Below are positions 44,778 through 56,037 of a DNA stretch of 64,000 bases, piece after piece. The DNA is taken from contig KQ964257.1 in assembly GCA_001566295.1 (NCBI GenBank), positions 372,001 through 436,000 on the forward strand, given 5' to 3'. Source of the DNA: Microdochium bolleyi (lineage: Eukaryota; Ascomycota; Sordariomycetes; Xylariales; Microdochiaceae). The notes below the pieces were generated by a model. That model made no database searches, was not told the origin of the DNA, and saw only the letters and a list, made by a program, of their open reading frames with translations. How positions within the stretch are numbered: the first letter of the stretch is position 1; each line of letters begins with the position of its first letter. Made by a program: the position numbers and the translations under genes.

Positions 44778-45594
44778 CGGGTTGTCTAAAAGGGCCAAGT
44801 CCACTCACACCTGTGGTATTCAGTGGATTATCACTGTCACATACGCACTTCCCAACGATTCATTGCATGCGCTGCAACTTTCGAAAGGAGCAGTATGATA
44901 TCCGCAATACAACCCATGGTCTGGGCTGCTAAACTGGTGCAGTTGGAGACTAGAGCGATTTTAGAACGGGATGTCATTAGTTGAAGATGGACGCAAGGAT
45001 ACTGAAGAACAGTAAAGAGAGCCAGGAGATCCATTCGGTGGGGTTTGGGTTACAGGTGGTCTTGGAGCCGCTCTCGTCTTGAAACAGAGCGGGACAGAGG
45101 AAGCGGTCCCGATGAAAACCAAACACACCTGCAATAGCTTCAGTCTTCCTCAACATTGACTCTTGAACATTTTAATGCAGCTGCCCCCGAACTGTCGAGC
45201 GCAGGCATCAAAAATTGTCAACACCGGGGACGACAGAAATATGCAGTTGTGCAAGTTGTGCAGTGACTATTGTGCAGAGCAACGGGATGCAGTGGTCGGT
45301 TTGACGTCACGGGCGCGACTCCGCACGCGGGGAACAGGCACAAGCGCCAGCAGGGACGGACCCTGAAGCATGCACCTGACCGGTGCCGTGCACGGGGTGC
45401 CTTATCTCGTGATACCGCGCGCCAATCGCCCCCAGCCTCCGATCTAGGGCCCTCTCCATTCCCCATTCCCCATTCCTCATCCTCTGACATCCAGTCGTCT
45501 TTCCACTCACACAGCAGCGCGAGCGTGTCCGCCTGCTCATTTCCTCCTTGTGCTTTCCTGCTTTGATCCTGTCAACTCTTCCAGAGGAAGCAAC
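44778..45594. other. intergenic, about 820 bp
   Basis: 3' flank of the orphan gene and promoter/leader of alkaline phosphatase, with a pyrimidine-rich leader close to 45595. Nothing else was recognised. Confidence 0.45.
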
Positions 45595-47539
45595 ATGGTA
45601 AGCCGTCTCTCTACCGCTCCCTTCGGCGCCTTGCCCTCATCCTCATGCGCAGCACCTCTGACACTTCCCACGCTGCAGGCTTCCGCAACGACCCCTTTGC
45701 TCGCCGACGACCGGCGACCCCCAATCGGCAGTCGGGACCGCCTCAGCGACTCCGAAGATGAGGCTCTCCGCGGCCAGTCTGCCTCGACACACAGCGGCCG
45801 CTCCCTCTACCTGCGCCTCCGCGAGATCCTACTCTTCGTCTGGGCCCTGTTCGCCACCGCCGGCATCCTCATCCTCGCCGTCTGGGTCTCCCACAACCAG
45901 CAGACCTCGTCCGGCAAGACCTCGGGCAAGCGCAATCTTGTTTTCATGGTCTCGGACGGCATGGGCCCGGCCTCGCTCTCCCTGACCCGCAGCTTCCGCC
46001 AGCATGTCGACGGCCTCGAGTACGGCGACACCCTCACCCTCGACAAGCACTTCTGGGGCTCCAGCCGCACCCGCAGCTCCTCCTCCCTCGTCACCGACAG
46101 CGCCGCCGGCGCCACCGCCTTCAGCTGCGGCAAGAAGAGCTACAACGGCGCCATCGCCACCCTCCCCGACCACACCCCGTGCGGCACCGTCCTCGAGGCT
46201 GCCAAGCGCGCGGGCTACATGACCGGCCTCGTCGTCACCACCGACATCACGGACGCCACCCCGGCCTGCTTTTCCAGCCACGTCGGCTACCGTCTCGAGG
46301 AGGGCTCTATCGCGCTGCAGCAGATCGGCCAGGGCGCGCTCAACCGGACTGTCGATCTCATGTTCGGTGGCGGGAGGTGCCACTTCCTGCCCCAGGGTGC
46401 CCCCGGAAGCTGCCGCGAGGATGACATTGACGTCGTCAAGATCGCCAAGGAGGAGTTTGGCTGGAACTACATCAACAACCGCGCCGCGTTTGACGAGTTC
46501 TGGGAGGGCAAGAAGGAAGTCCCGCTGCCCATGATGGGCCTGTTTGCCGACCACGACATCCCCTTCGAGCTCGATCGCCGCAACATGAACGACATTTACC
46601 CCAGCCTGAGCGAGATGGCCAAGACGGCTCTGCGCACGCTTGAGAAGGCCACCGAGGGCAGCGACAAGGGTTTCTTCCTCATGATTGAAGGTATGTCCGC
46701 ATATTAGTCCAGACCATACCATCCAATGCGCACTTCCCTGATTGCATGCTAACCGCTACTCACTGCTTCCAGGCAGCAGAATCGACCACGCCGGCCACGG
46801 CAACGACCCGGCCGCCCAGGTCCGCGAGGTCCTCGAGTACGACAAGACCGTCGCCGCGGTCCTCGAGTTCCTCGACGAGAGCGCCGCTGACGGCGTCATG
46901 GTCGCCACCAGCGACCACGAGACGGGCGGCCTTTCCGTCGCGAAGCAGCTCCATGCCGACTACCCGCAGTATCTGTGGTACCCCGCCGTCCTCGCCAACG
47001 CCTCCTCCTCGTCCGAGTTCCTCGCCGTGAAGCTCCTGCGACACCTCGCCGACGAGTCCATCTCCGCGACAGACATGGCCTCGCTGCCCAGCGACACCCT
47101 CGCGCCGCTCAAAAAGTACATCAACGACGAGCTCGTCGTCAAGGGGCTGGGCATCGTCGACGCCACCTCCGAGGAGATCACCACGGTCATGCTGTACCCG
47201 GAGCTCTCGCAGTACGCGTTCGCGCAGATGATCAGCAACCGCGCGCAGATCGGCTGGAGCACGCACGGCCACTCGGCCGTCGACGTCAACATCTACAGCT
47301 CCGGCGGGCCCGGCACTGAGGCCATCCGCGGCAACGTCGAGAACACCCAGATCGGCGAGTTCCTGCAGAGCTACCTGAGCGTCGACACGGATGAGGTCAC
47401 GCGGATACTGAGGGAGGACAAGGAGAGCAAGGCGCGGCAGCAGCTCGCGGCGCAGGAGGGGGGCCAGCATATCGCGGAGACGGATCACTGGGTGGTGCAC
47501 GAGTCGCAGGTCGGGCTCGCGGCTGGGTCACCGGCGTGA
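45595..47539 (+). CDS. PHO8: vacuolar-type alkaline phosphatase (Pho8 family)
   Basis: Preferred model: ATG at 45595-45597 alone in exon 1, an 81-bp intron (45598-45678, GTAAGC...CTGCAG), then exons 45679-46690 and 46773-47539 with an 82-bp intron, giving 593 residues. The first intron is a multiple of three without a stop; if unspliced, it adds 27 residues. A cytosolic acidic tail is followed by one signal-anchor helix (about 51-72), as in Pho8. The catalytic domain has VFMVSDGMG with the metal-binding Asp94, the nucleophile Ser142 in TDSAAGATAF, RIDHAGHGNDP and SDHETGG. Zinc and magnesium ligands of this fold are present. The enzyme hydrolyses phosphomonoesters in the vacuole lumen. Length fits fungal homologues. 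Confidence 0.93.
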
Positions 47540-48261
47540 TCTGCAGACTCGCAGAACGGCCACATTTGTTGTGCGCTTTCCGTTGTCATCATTCCATTCA
47601 CCTCCCCGTCAGCATTTGGTGTTCCTCCATAGTTCCGTCATAGCGTCGCATATACATTTGCGTGATTTCCTTGCTATCAAGTTTTCAATCTGGAAGATGC
47701 TCGATATTGCATGTCTGCACGTCTGGAAATCTGGAACCTGGGGGATCTCTGAAACGTCTGATTATCCAAGTGAGACTGGGTCTCCGACATCCAGAATTAC
47801 CCTAAGAGATGACCTAGTACATGCTCGGGACTGCTATGGAATCGAGACTCGAATGAATCCTCACGGCCCGTTATGGCACCGCGGCTACATCCTGTGCCAG
47901 CGCCAATCGTCTTCGCGAGCGCTGCCACCGTTTCGTCTGTTGGGTCCTTGACTGTGCGACGCTCGGCCTATGTTTGACGGCGACAATGACTTGGAGGCCT
48001 GATGATGAAACTGGCCCTGTTCGGTCTGTTAACACAAGGGTGGTATTCTTAGAATCCTGGTTCTGCGTACGCCGTGACCGCCAGACGGCCATTCCCGATG
48101 CCACGGGCACACTGTGCATTGTCGTGGCTATTCTTGTCTATAACTATGCAGGCAGCGATGGAAGCAGCAGCTGCAATATGAAACCTCTGGCCTCGGTTTA
48201 GGTCCGGGCTGTTGAGTACAATCGTGGTTTCGTAACTCGAGTAGAGCTTCAGGGTGCTCTA
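47540..48261. other. intergenic between convergent genes, about 720 bp
   Basis: AT-richer 3' flanks of alkaline phosphatase (+) and the F-box/LRR-like gene (-). No gene is called. Confidence 0.45.
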
Positions 48262-50074
48262 TTACTCGGAATCGCTGGATTCCCCGGCCTCGCCGTCGCC
48301 GAACTTGAGATATCCGAGGTTGAGGTTTCCGCCTAGACGTGCAAAGTGCCCCTGGAGCTCGGACTCCTCCGCATCGGTGCTCTCCCTCATCTGGGCCATG
48401 AAGTCAACCTGGATGGCGTTGTTCCGCTGCGGGTCGAGACCTTGCGCGAAAGTTCGGAGTGCCCGGTGCGAAAACGCGGTCGGCGTAAGGATCATGATGG
48501 ATTTCAGGTTGGCGAGGATCTGTAATGCCAGCAGATGCTCGTCCCGGAGGGCTTCGTAGGCCATGATCTGTATCTCCTCGAGCTGCGGAAGGCTCGTGAT
48601 GATTCGAACAAAGTCGGAGAGCTCGAGCCACGCGCCTTGCAGATTGAGCACTCTGAGCTGTGTCAACGCGAGGATGGAGTCCAGCAGAGTCGGCGTCTCT
48701 GGGTGCAAGAATGACACAGGGGTCCTCTCCGTGTCATCGTCCGGCTCCCAGAAGTAGCCGACTGTCAGCTCCCGAAGAGTGTCCTTGTGACGTGGAAGAG
48801 CTTCAAACACGGACCTGTTCTGATCCTGTCCAGGAAGCAAGACAAAATGCTGCAGAACAAGGCTCTCAAGTGGCGCGCTGGAGCTGCACAGGAGATCTCG
48901 GGCGAGGTGCAGGGCACTGTGTTCAAATGTGGCACGAAATTCCCTCAGGCCGAGACAGCTGCCAATCCAAGACGACAGCTTTGCAACGAGCTGGGGGCTG
49001 GTATTGTATATGTCCGTCGTGTCGTGCTTCTCGTTCTCGAGCTCCAGACACTCTAGCTGAGTGCATTCCGTCAATGTATCGAGCGCCTGCAAAGTATCCA
49101 AGCTCAAACAATTGAGCCTGAGTGTCCGCAGCGACTCGGACTGTCTCGCCAGGGCCACCAGTGCACTTGGGCCTAGGTTATTCTTCCGCATGATGTCGAA
49201 GTTCCGCAGCTTATTGGGTGCAATCGCATTCAAGAAAGCTGTCAAGCCGTCCTCGGGATCGGTGATGCAGTAGAAGAGTGTGAGGTCGTCAAAATTCGGG
49301 CAATCACGTGCGAGACTCGTGCCGATCTCGCCGTTGAGCCGGGAGCCGTCTCTGAGTCTCAGAGACACGAGGCCACTGCCGAGCTTGCAGCACCAGCCAG
49401 AGAGGACATCCGAAGGTACAGAATTGGCTTCGAGATGTGCGAGAGCCACGCCGACCTTTCTCTCAGCGGCGAATTGCCTGACGTAGTGAGTGATGGCGTC
49501 TCCGCATGTGTTGACGGTCTTTTCATTGTGTATTCGTGGTAGAGCTGAGGCTCTGGTGGTCCTCATGGACGGGGCCTTGTCGTCTCTGAAGCTCAAGATG
49601 TCGCCCAGTGGCTCGGCGCAGAACATGTCGCGGATCGCCTTGTCAAGCAGCATCTCCGTAAGGACATCATCCAAGTTGGCGCCAAGAGAGAGCGTCCGTA
49701 TCCACGCCGCGTAGGGGTGAGCTGTCTTGCCCTTGGTGGACAGGAGGATGGACCGCCAGAGGGTCGCCCATGGCCGCTTCCCGTACACGCCCAGGATCGC
49801 CGGCGAGATATCGTATATGCTGACGAAGGCATTAGGACACCATTGACAGAAGGACAACAAATGCGAATGTGCTCTGACAGAGGTTTTCTTACCTGTAGAG
49901 CTGCTCAAGCGCTGTGGTGGCTGTCGACCTTGAGGCTTGAGCTAGCTGGTAGAGGGTGCCAAAGGCGCGATCTGTGGCAAGCTCACAGCATATCTGCAGG
50001 AGAATCTCTCCCGGTAATGGTGATGGTTGAGATTTCAGTTGCGTGGCTGTGAAGTTCGCAGGGGATGCCATCAT
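48262..50074 (-). CDS. F-box/leucine-rich-repeat-like protein
   Basis: Two exons (50074-49893, 49819-48262) with a 73-bp intron encode 579 residues. Residues about 18-60 (PSPLPGEILLQICCELATD...) have the Pro-Leu-Pro-x-E-Ile pattern of an F-box, the segment that docks to Skp1 in SCF ubiquitin ligases. The remainder shows loosely repeated leucine-rich segments (LRTLRLNCLSLDTLQAL, LRVLNLQGAWLELSDFV, LEEIQIMAYEALRDEHL), typical of substrate-binding LRR domains in fungal F-box proteins. The C-terminus is acidic (GESSDSE). Two adjacent ATGs open the frame (50074 and 50071). The substrate is unknown; many fungal proteins of this form vary between species. Confidence 0.75.
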
Positions 50075-50484
50075 TGGTTAGTGCAGGATGTGGATGCAAT
50101 TGCGCGTATGCGATGTACTGCTTGCGGACGACGTGAGAAGATGAGTCCTTGATATTGCCCAGCAGCGTCAATCGCTGGGAGCTTCAGTACCGCGCCGAGG
50201 CAGCAATACAGTAGATTGTGAGCTATTTTACACGGTACAGTATGCCCAAATATAGCGGGCAAGTATAGTGCCTATATTCCAACAGTCACTGTGTGGCTAG
50301 CACACGCCGAGGCGGGTGCCCCGCGACGCGACTTGACGTGACTGCCTCAAGTTGCCGGAACCACGTCACTGAGTCGACTTGAAGAGCTCGACAGCACAGC
50401 ACGCAAGAGCTTGCAAGCTCGCCTCCGCACGAAGCGAGATAGAAGCCTCATGCCTTCGGTGGGCTTTCTGACATCTTGTCCAGC
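50075..50484. other. divergent promoter region of the F-box-like gene and rad9
   Basis: 410 bp between divergent starts. No clear TATA; no gene. Confidence 0.5.
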
Positions 50485-52118
50485 ATGGTCGTCCACTTCT
50501 CCTTGACCGAAGAAGGCGTCAGTGCACTTCGCGATGCATTGACATGTCTCAGCAAGTTCAGTGACGAGGTCTCTCTCGAGGCGAAAAGAGACCGAGTGAG
50601 CCTCAACCCGCGCATGATCACGCTGTAAGGTGGGCTCCAGCTAACTGTGCCGTTCTGTAGCTGGCATTCACGGCGCTCAACTCGTCAAAGTCTGCGTATG
50701 CCAACTTTGCATTCTCAACCAACCGGTTCTTCATCAAATATCAGTATGACGGCACTGGCCAGAGCCGCGACAAGTTCTTCTGCAAGCTCTACAACAAGGT
50801 GTGTCATGCCTTGGCAAAGCTGCACTGAATGGGACGTGGTGGACTGACGCTGCGATGCAGGCACTCCTTTCGCTGTTTCGGCAACGAACAGGTGACCCCC
50901 TCCACGAGAGAGAAAAGGACACGACGATTGACCGCTGCGATATATCGATTGTGGACGAGCCCGGGAAGAAGAGCCGCTTTGTTGCCAGGATCCTGTTCAG
51001 AAACGGTGAGTCGCTCCCCAGGCTGGCAGCACAACAGACACCCCGCTCACAGGATGCAGGCATCACCACAAAATATCGCCTCCCGTTCGAAGTCACGCCC
51101 CCAGTCCACGCCAAGTTTGACAAGGATGAGGCCACAAACAGCTGGTCCATTTCTTCTCGGTCCCTGCGCCAGCTCATGGACCATTTTGGACCCGGTATTG
51201 AATACCTCGACATCCACCCTGACGCAGACCAAGTTGTGAACTTTACTTGCTTCACAGAGAAGGTGTCGCATGGCGATGGTACGTGATTCACGTCCTCGTT
51301 CTCATGCTAAGACTAACGGCTTCTTCCAATGTAGAGGTTCTGAAGAAGCCCTTGCACACGTCCATCGCTGTCGACAGGGATGAGTTCAACGACTTCGATG
51401 TCAATGAGGACGGCCTGCACATTGTCATTAGTGTGAAAGACTTCCGTGCCATCATCCAGCATGCCGGACTTCACAATGGCGAAGTCACTGCTCTGTATTC
51501 GATTCCGTCCCGCCCGATGCAGATCAAGTACGATGGAGCAGAGATGAAGTGCGAATTCCTCCTCATGACAGTGGGCGAAAGAGGAGCTGCAGCCACCAAG
51601 GTCAAGAAAGCTCGCACGCAAGCCAAGGATGCCAGACAGCCGCAACTCGAGGCCGCAGCTAGTGGATCAACTTCGCATGCACCCACTCCGGTGCCTCAGC
51701 CCTCGGCAATTGCTCATGTCAGCGTACGGTCCGACACAGTACCCTCGCTTCGACCACCGATCACGACACCCTCGCAACGTCCCCCACCACCGAGTTTCCA
51801 GGAAGAATCGTTGTTCGTCCCGCAAGATAACGACCATCAGTGGGACCCTGTCACACTTGGTGACGATGACCAGGAAGAAGATGCTCAGCTGGGTTGGGAT
51901 GCTAGTGATAATCCGGTATGTGCTGTGACGAGGCTTATCATAATGTCTGGGTGACTAACTGAGGCTCCCCGCAGACACAATCTATGAATATGCGGTCTAT
52001 GATGGCGAATCAGAACACGCAAGATCCAGCTGCGAGCGATCCAATGGCAAGCATGCCTGGGTTTGAGCCCACCCAACGGCTTTCGGATGTTCGCCGATTC
52101 GGCCTTTTCGGTGACTAG
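50485..52118 (+). CDS. rad9: DNA damage checkpoint protein Rad9 (9-1-1 clamp subunit)
   Basis: Six exons (50485-50595, 50661-50798, 50861-51005, 51060-51278, 51335-51915, 51975-52118), introns 54-65 bp, encode 445 residues. The N-terminal ~280 residues match the PCNA-like fold of Rad9. MVVHFSLTEEGVSALRDAL is at the start. LAFTALNSSKSAYANFAF and KYQYDGTGQSRDKFFCKLYN come next, with DRCDISIVDEPGKKSRF and the FDKDEATNSWSISSRSLRQ segment further on. With Hus1 and Rad1 it forms a ring loaded at damaged DNA to activate the ATR-type kinase. The C-terminal ~150 residues are a Pro/Ser/Gln-rich tail, the phosphorylation-rich arm of this family, ending in RRFGLFGD. The fourth exon starts at the second of two nearby AG acceptors (51059), which is needed to keep ITTKYRLPFEV in frame. 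Confidence 0.92.
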
Positions 52119-52190
52119 GAGGAGCTGAAGAGCCACATATGACCACGTTCGTGGAGTTTCTATGGCAGCGTCAACCGCACGGTGCTGGCC

Positions 52191-53291
52191 TCATATGAAG
52201 AGGCCGTCAGTGGCGATATTGATCCAGCTCGTGGCGCAACCTGCCCCCATGGCCGTGATCCGACTTGTCGCTGGTAGGTGACGCAAGGAAGCCAGAGTAT
52301 TCCATCGTCCGCTGACATCACCCCCAGACCCGTCTGTAGCTGGGCCACAGTTGCCATGCTCACCCCAACCCCAGGCTAGCACGTCGCCTTCTGTTGTCAA
52401 GGCAACACAGTGCTCGCTTCCAGCAACAAGATCTGTGATGCTCGGGTGCTCTGGAGGCGGCAACTGACCGTGGTCACTCCTGCCCCAGGCAACCACATCG
52501 CCACCATACTTGAGCACATAGAAATTGCCCCAACTTGCAGTGATCGACTTCCAATCTGGCACGGCGATGGGTGCCGATGTGATGAGACTCCACTTGTCAG
52601 CTCCCAACACCAGTATCCTCCCATCGCCAGGCTCGGAAATGAGACAGGTCGAGAACTGAGAACACACTGCACGGGTGACTTGGAAACCGACATCGGCAAT
52701 CCTGCGTGGCAGACCCGTGACGGGCTTGGGCAGATCATCCATGGCGCCCAGTTGGCCCTTTGTGCCGGTCCCGTAGCCGTAGACATCTCCATTCGACAAT
52801 ACAAACACTGCGTGGCGGAAACAGGCGTGCGTATCAACAATCTTCGTGCCCGGCGGTGGAAAATTTGGTACGACAGTTGGAGTGCCGACAGTCTCTCCGA
52901 ACGTGTAGACCGTCTGTGATGCGTCGGGGCTGTGGACGGTCACAAATATCGAGCAAGCCCACATGCAAGCGATGAGACTGATCCGTGGCTGTGCCTCTGA
53001 TGTGTCGTCTGTGAGCAGGACCCTGCGAAATCTTGTCGATGTCGTAGTGACCTCTGGGCTCAGACGACCTGCACACCCGCTCTGTGCATCACCGCTCCAG
53101 TATGCCCGGCCAGACTCGGTGAGTAAGATGGTGTGGTTCCCACCGGCTGCGATCTTGCAGACGGCGTCCTCGGGGCTCGGGCCGTCGGAAGCGGGCTCGA
53201 ACTCGACCTGCTTCGGCACGGAGACATCCTCGAGATGGCCGATGCCGAGCTGGCCGGAGCCGTTGGAGCCTAGTGCAAAGAGGCCTTCCAT
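52191..53291 (-). CDS. RCC1-repeat protein (Ats1/Kti13-like)
   Basis: An intronless frame of 366 residues, starting at 53291 (MEGLFALGSNGSGQLG). The first residues already form an RCC1 blade, and the open frame before this ATG has no similarity. RCC1-type repeats of about 50 residues are recognised by G-x-G-x-x-GQLG and related patterns: GSNGSGQLGIG at 8-18, GYGTGTKGQLGAMDD in the middle, WGRSDHGQLPPPE, and WGWGEHGNCGPATDG near the end. They would fold as a seven-bladed propeller. Its small size and the spread of repeats fit Ats1/Kti13, which acts with Kti11 in tRNA wobble-uridine and diphthamide modification. Other RCC1-like proteins are possible. It converges with rad9 at 72 bp and is divergent from TYR1. 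Confidence 0.82.
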   Translation of the reverse strand: MEGLFALGSNGSGQLGIGHLEDVSVPKQVEFEPASDGPSPEDAVCKIAAGGNHTILLTESGRAYWSGDAQSGCAGRLSPEVTTTSTRFRRVLLTDDTSEAQPRISLIACMWACSIFVTVHSPDASQTVYTFGETVGTPTVVPNFPPPGTKIVDTHACFRHAVFVLSNGDVYGYGTGTKGQLGAMDDLPKPVTGLPRRIADVGFQVTRAVCSQFSTCLISEPGDGRILVLGADKWSLITSAPIAVPDWKSITASWGNFYVLKYGGDVVAWGRSDHGQLPPPEHPSITDLVAGSEHCVALTTEGDVLAWGWGEHGNCGPATDGSGGDVSGRWNTLASLRHLPATSRITAMGAGCATSWINIATDGLFI

Positions 53292-53781
53292 TACTTTGCA
53301 AGGCGATTCAAGTTTCGAGCAGGTGTTGTTGGCAAGTCCATCCACTGGCTCGCTCTGTGGCTGGTGGAGCTGATACGTCTGCGGTGCAGCCTGTGCTTTG
53401 ACATTGATCGATGTGCTGCTGTGGCGGGGTGGAGCCCACCTGCCGGGTGCGCACCTGCCAGCTCTGGCAAGTTGGGACCCAGGCAGGACCCCATCCGCTG
53501 GAGCCCCGCCCGCCGACCAACGCTTAAATTCGCCAGCGCGCGTCGCAGAAAATTTCACGGTCTCTTCCCACTCCCACTTCTCTTCACACCACCGCCAGCA
53601 CCACAACCCGTGCGCAGCGCAACTGTGCTCCCATTGCGCCTCGAGTCTACACATACTCTTGGTGCTCTGCCGGAGACAGCGATGTGAAGGTCCAGGCCGC
53701 TTTGTTCCTTCCGAGCAACCCGACGACAATCTCTTCCCTGCAGCATATCATCGAACCCATTGCGACCCCAGACCAGCGACC
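53292..53781. other. divergent promoter region of RCC1-like gene and TYR1
   Basis: 490 bp; pyrimidine-rich towards TYR1. No gene was seen. Confidence 0.5.
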
Positions 53782-55839
53782 ATGGCCGCCATCCGGACGA
53801 GCGCGGCTATCCTCTCGGGGATGGAAGGCTTCACAGTCGGCATCATCGGCATGGGCGACATGGGCAAGATGTATGCGCGGAGGCTCAGCGAAGCTGGTTG
53901 GAGGTAATTGAATCCCCCAGAGGTGACGCTCGTTACCGTCGCTGAGCCTCGAGCTCTTCTCACTCGTAAGTCACTCCCTTGCGCACGCGTGCGTATCCAG
54001 CAGCACCAGCATCAACATACCCACCCCTCCCCGACTTTTGCAAATGATGACTTGAGTGCATTTGGCTCGAGCATTGCCCTCAACCCAATGGATCAGCCGT
54101 TCCGGCCCCGGAGGGTGGTTGGCTTTCCATGATGTAATATCTCAGCTACCTTTTCAATTTTGTCTGAATGCAAAAAAAAAAAAAAAGTCATACCCCTTTC
54201 GTCTTACGATACCACAGCCTCCAGCTTTGGGCAAGACGCTAACATGAGGACGACTTCAGTCTAGGAAACGCGCTGTGCACTTTGCCGCTGCCATTGACTG
54301 CGACCTGCGAACTCGCAGCGCTCCCTCGTGACCCGACCGTGACTGACGCCTCGTGCTTTACCGTGCAGGATCATGGCCTGTGACAGAGAAGAGCAGTATG
54401 AGAAGTTACAGCAAGAATTTGCTGGCATGGTACTTACCACCCAGATCTTTGTCGTGGCCTTTTCTTTGCAGTCCAAGACAGGATCCATGCTGAGACCTTC
54501 CTCTGTGTTTTACCACTTTAGAACAATATACAAATCTTACGAAATGGCCACTACGTGTCCCGCATAAGCGACTACATCATCTACAGCGTAGAGGCTGCTG
54601 CCATTGACCGTGTTGTTGCCGAGTTTGGACCCTGTATGCTATATCTCTTTGTCTCGCCTGTCCCGAACACCGTCGAAGCGTTCCTGGACTAAGACCCGTA
54701 TTACCCTCTAGCAACCAAGCTCAATGCCATCGTCGGCGGGCAGACATCCTGCAAGGACCCCGAGATCAAGGCCTTCGAGAAGCACCTCCCGCCTGACGTC
54801 GATATCGTCTCGTGCCACTCGCTCCATGGCCCGCGAGTCGACTCGAAAGACCAGCCACTGGTTCGTGTCCCATCATACAGACCCTCCAGCATGCCTGCAT
54901 TCGTCCCTCTAACAATACGCCCAGGTCCTCATCAAGCACCGTGCAAGCAGCGAATCCTTCACCAAAGTAGAGACCGTCCTGCGCTGCCTGCAGTCCAAGC
55001 ACGTCTACCTCTCGGTCCATGAGCATGACCGCATCACTGCGGATACCCAGGCCGTCACGCACGTCGCCTTCCTGAGCATGGGCAAGGCGTGGCACGCCTC
55101 GCAGCAGTTCCCTTGGGAGGGCGCGCGCTACGTCGGCGGCATCGAGAATGTGAAGATCAACCTGACGCTGCGCATCTACAGCCAGAAGTGGCACGTCTAC
55201 GCGGGGCTCGCGATCCTGAACCCGGAGGCGCGCAAGCAGATCACGCAGTACGCCACGAGCACGACGGAGCTGTACAAGCTCATGCTGGGCGGACAGGCGG
55301 CGGAGCTGCGTGCGCGGGTGCTCCAGGCAAAAGAGCGCGTGTTCGGCAAGGAGGACAGCCCGAAGTGGGACGAGAAGCCGCTCCTCGACGACCGCGTGCT
55401 CGACCAGTTCAGCATCGGCAGCAGCGGCGCGTCGGCTCAGCCCGCGGCGCCCGTCCAGCAGCCGCTGCCGAACAACCACCTCTCCCTGCTCGCCATGGTG
55501 GACTGCTGGTCCGAGCTGGGGATCCGGCCGTACGACCACATGATCTGCAGCACGCCGCTGTTCCGCCTCTGGCTCGGTGTCACGGAGCACCTGTTCCGCG
55601 ACCCGGCGAGGCTCGACGACGCGCTGCGCATCAGCATCGAGGACAACACCTTCCGCTCGGACGACCTCGAGTTCACGTTCGCCGCGCGCGGGTGGGCTGA
55701 GTGCGTCAACCTGGGCCACTTTGACACCTGGCGGGAGCGGTTCGTGGTCACGCAGCGCTTCTTCGAGCCGCGGTTCCCGGGCGCGATCGAGATTGGCACG
55801 GCGATGGTCAAGGCTGTGCTGGAGAGCACGAAGAGCTGA
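53782..55839 (+). CDS. TYR1: prephenate dehydrogenase (NADP+), tyrosine biosynthesis
   Basis: Five exons (53782-53903, 54369-54429, 54522-54633, 54712-54860, 54925-55839) encode 452 residues. The N-terminus has a dinucleotide-binding Rossmann loop (VGIIGMGDMGKMYARRL, GxGxxG at 23-28). IVGGQTSCKDPEIKAFEK and HSLHGPR follow, with His in the conserved active-site stretch, then WHASQQFPWEGARYVGG and a helical C-terminal half like yeast Tyr1. The enzyme converts prephenate to 4-hydroxyphenylpyruvate in the cytosol. Intron 1 is 465 bp, far longer than the others (64-92 bp). It carries a weak donor (GTAATT) at 53904, a stronger GTAAGT at 53966 and a run of 15 A. Use of the second donor would leave an in-frame TAA at 53905-53907. 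Confidence 0.93.
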
Positions 55840-56037
55840 GGAGGATGTGAGGCGTGATATCGCGGGTGAATCGGATTGGTCGCCGCTAAAGGGTCTCTCG
55901 ATGAGTATGTTCCGGACCGCCGAGACCTGAGAATTAAGTACACTAGTTGATCACAAGTTCATATTCGTGTTCGCTTTGCCAAAGATGGCCGGTTCCAATT
56001 CTCTTCTATTGCATGCTTGGCACGGCAAGAATTATCA

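Noticed and set aside
45829..46722. 297-codon minus-strand frame inside alkaline phosphatase
   Set aside because: Antisense shadow of a conserved enzyme; Gly/Asp/Val-rich and without domains.
54766..55719. 317-codon minus-strand frame inside TYR1
   Set aside because: Antisense shadow; the plus strand carries conserved prephenate dehydrogenase sequence.
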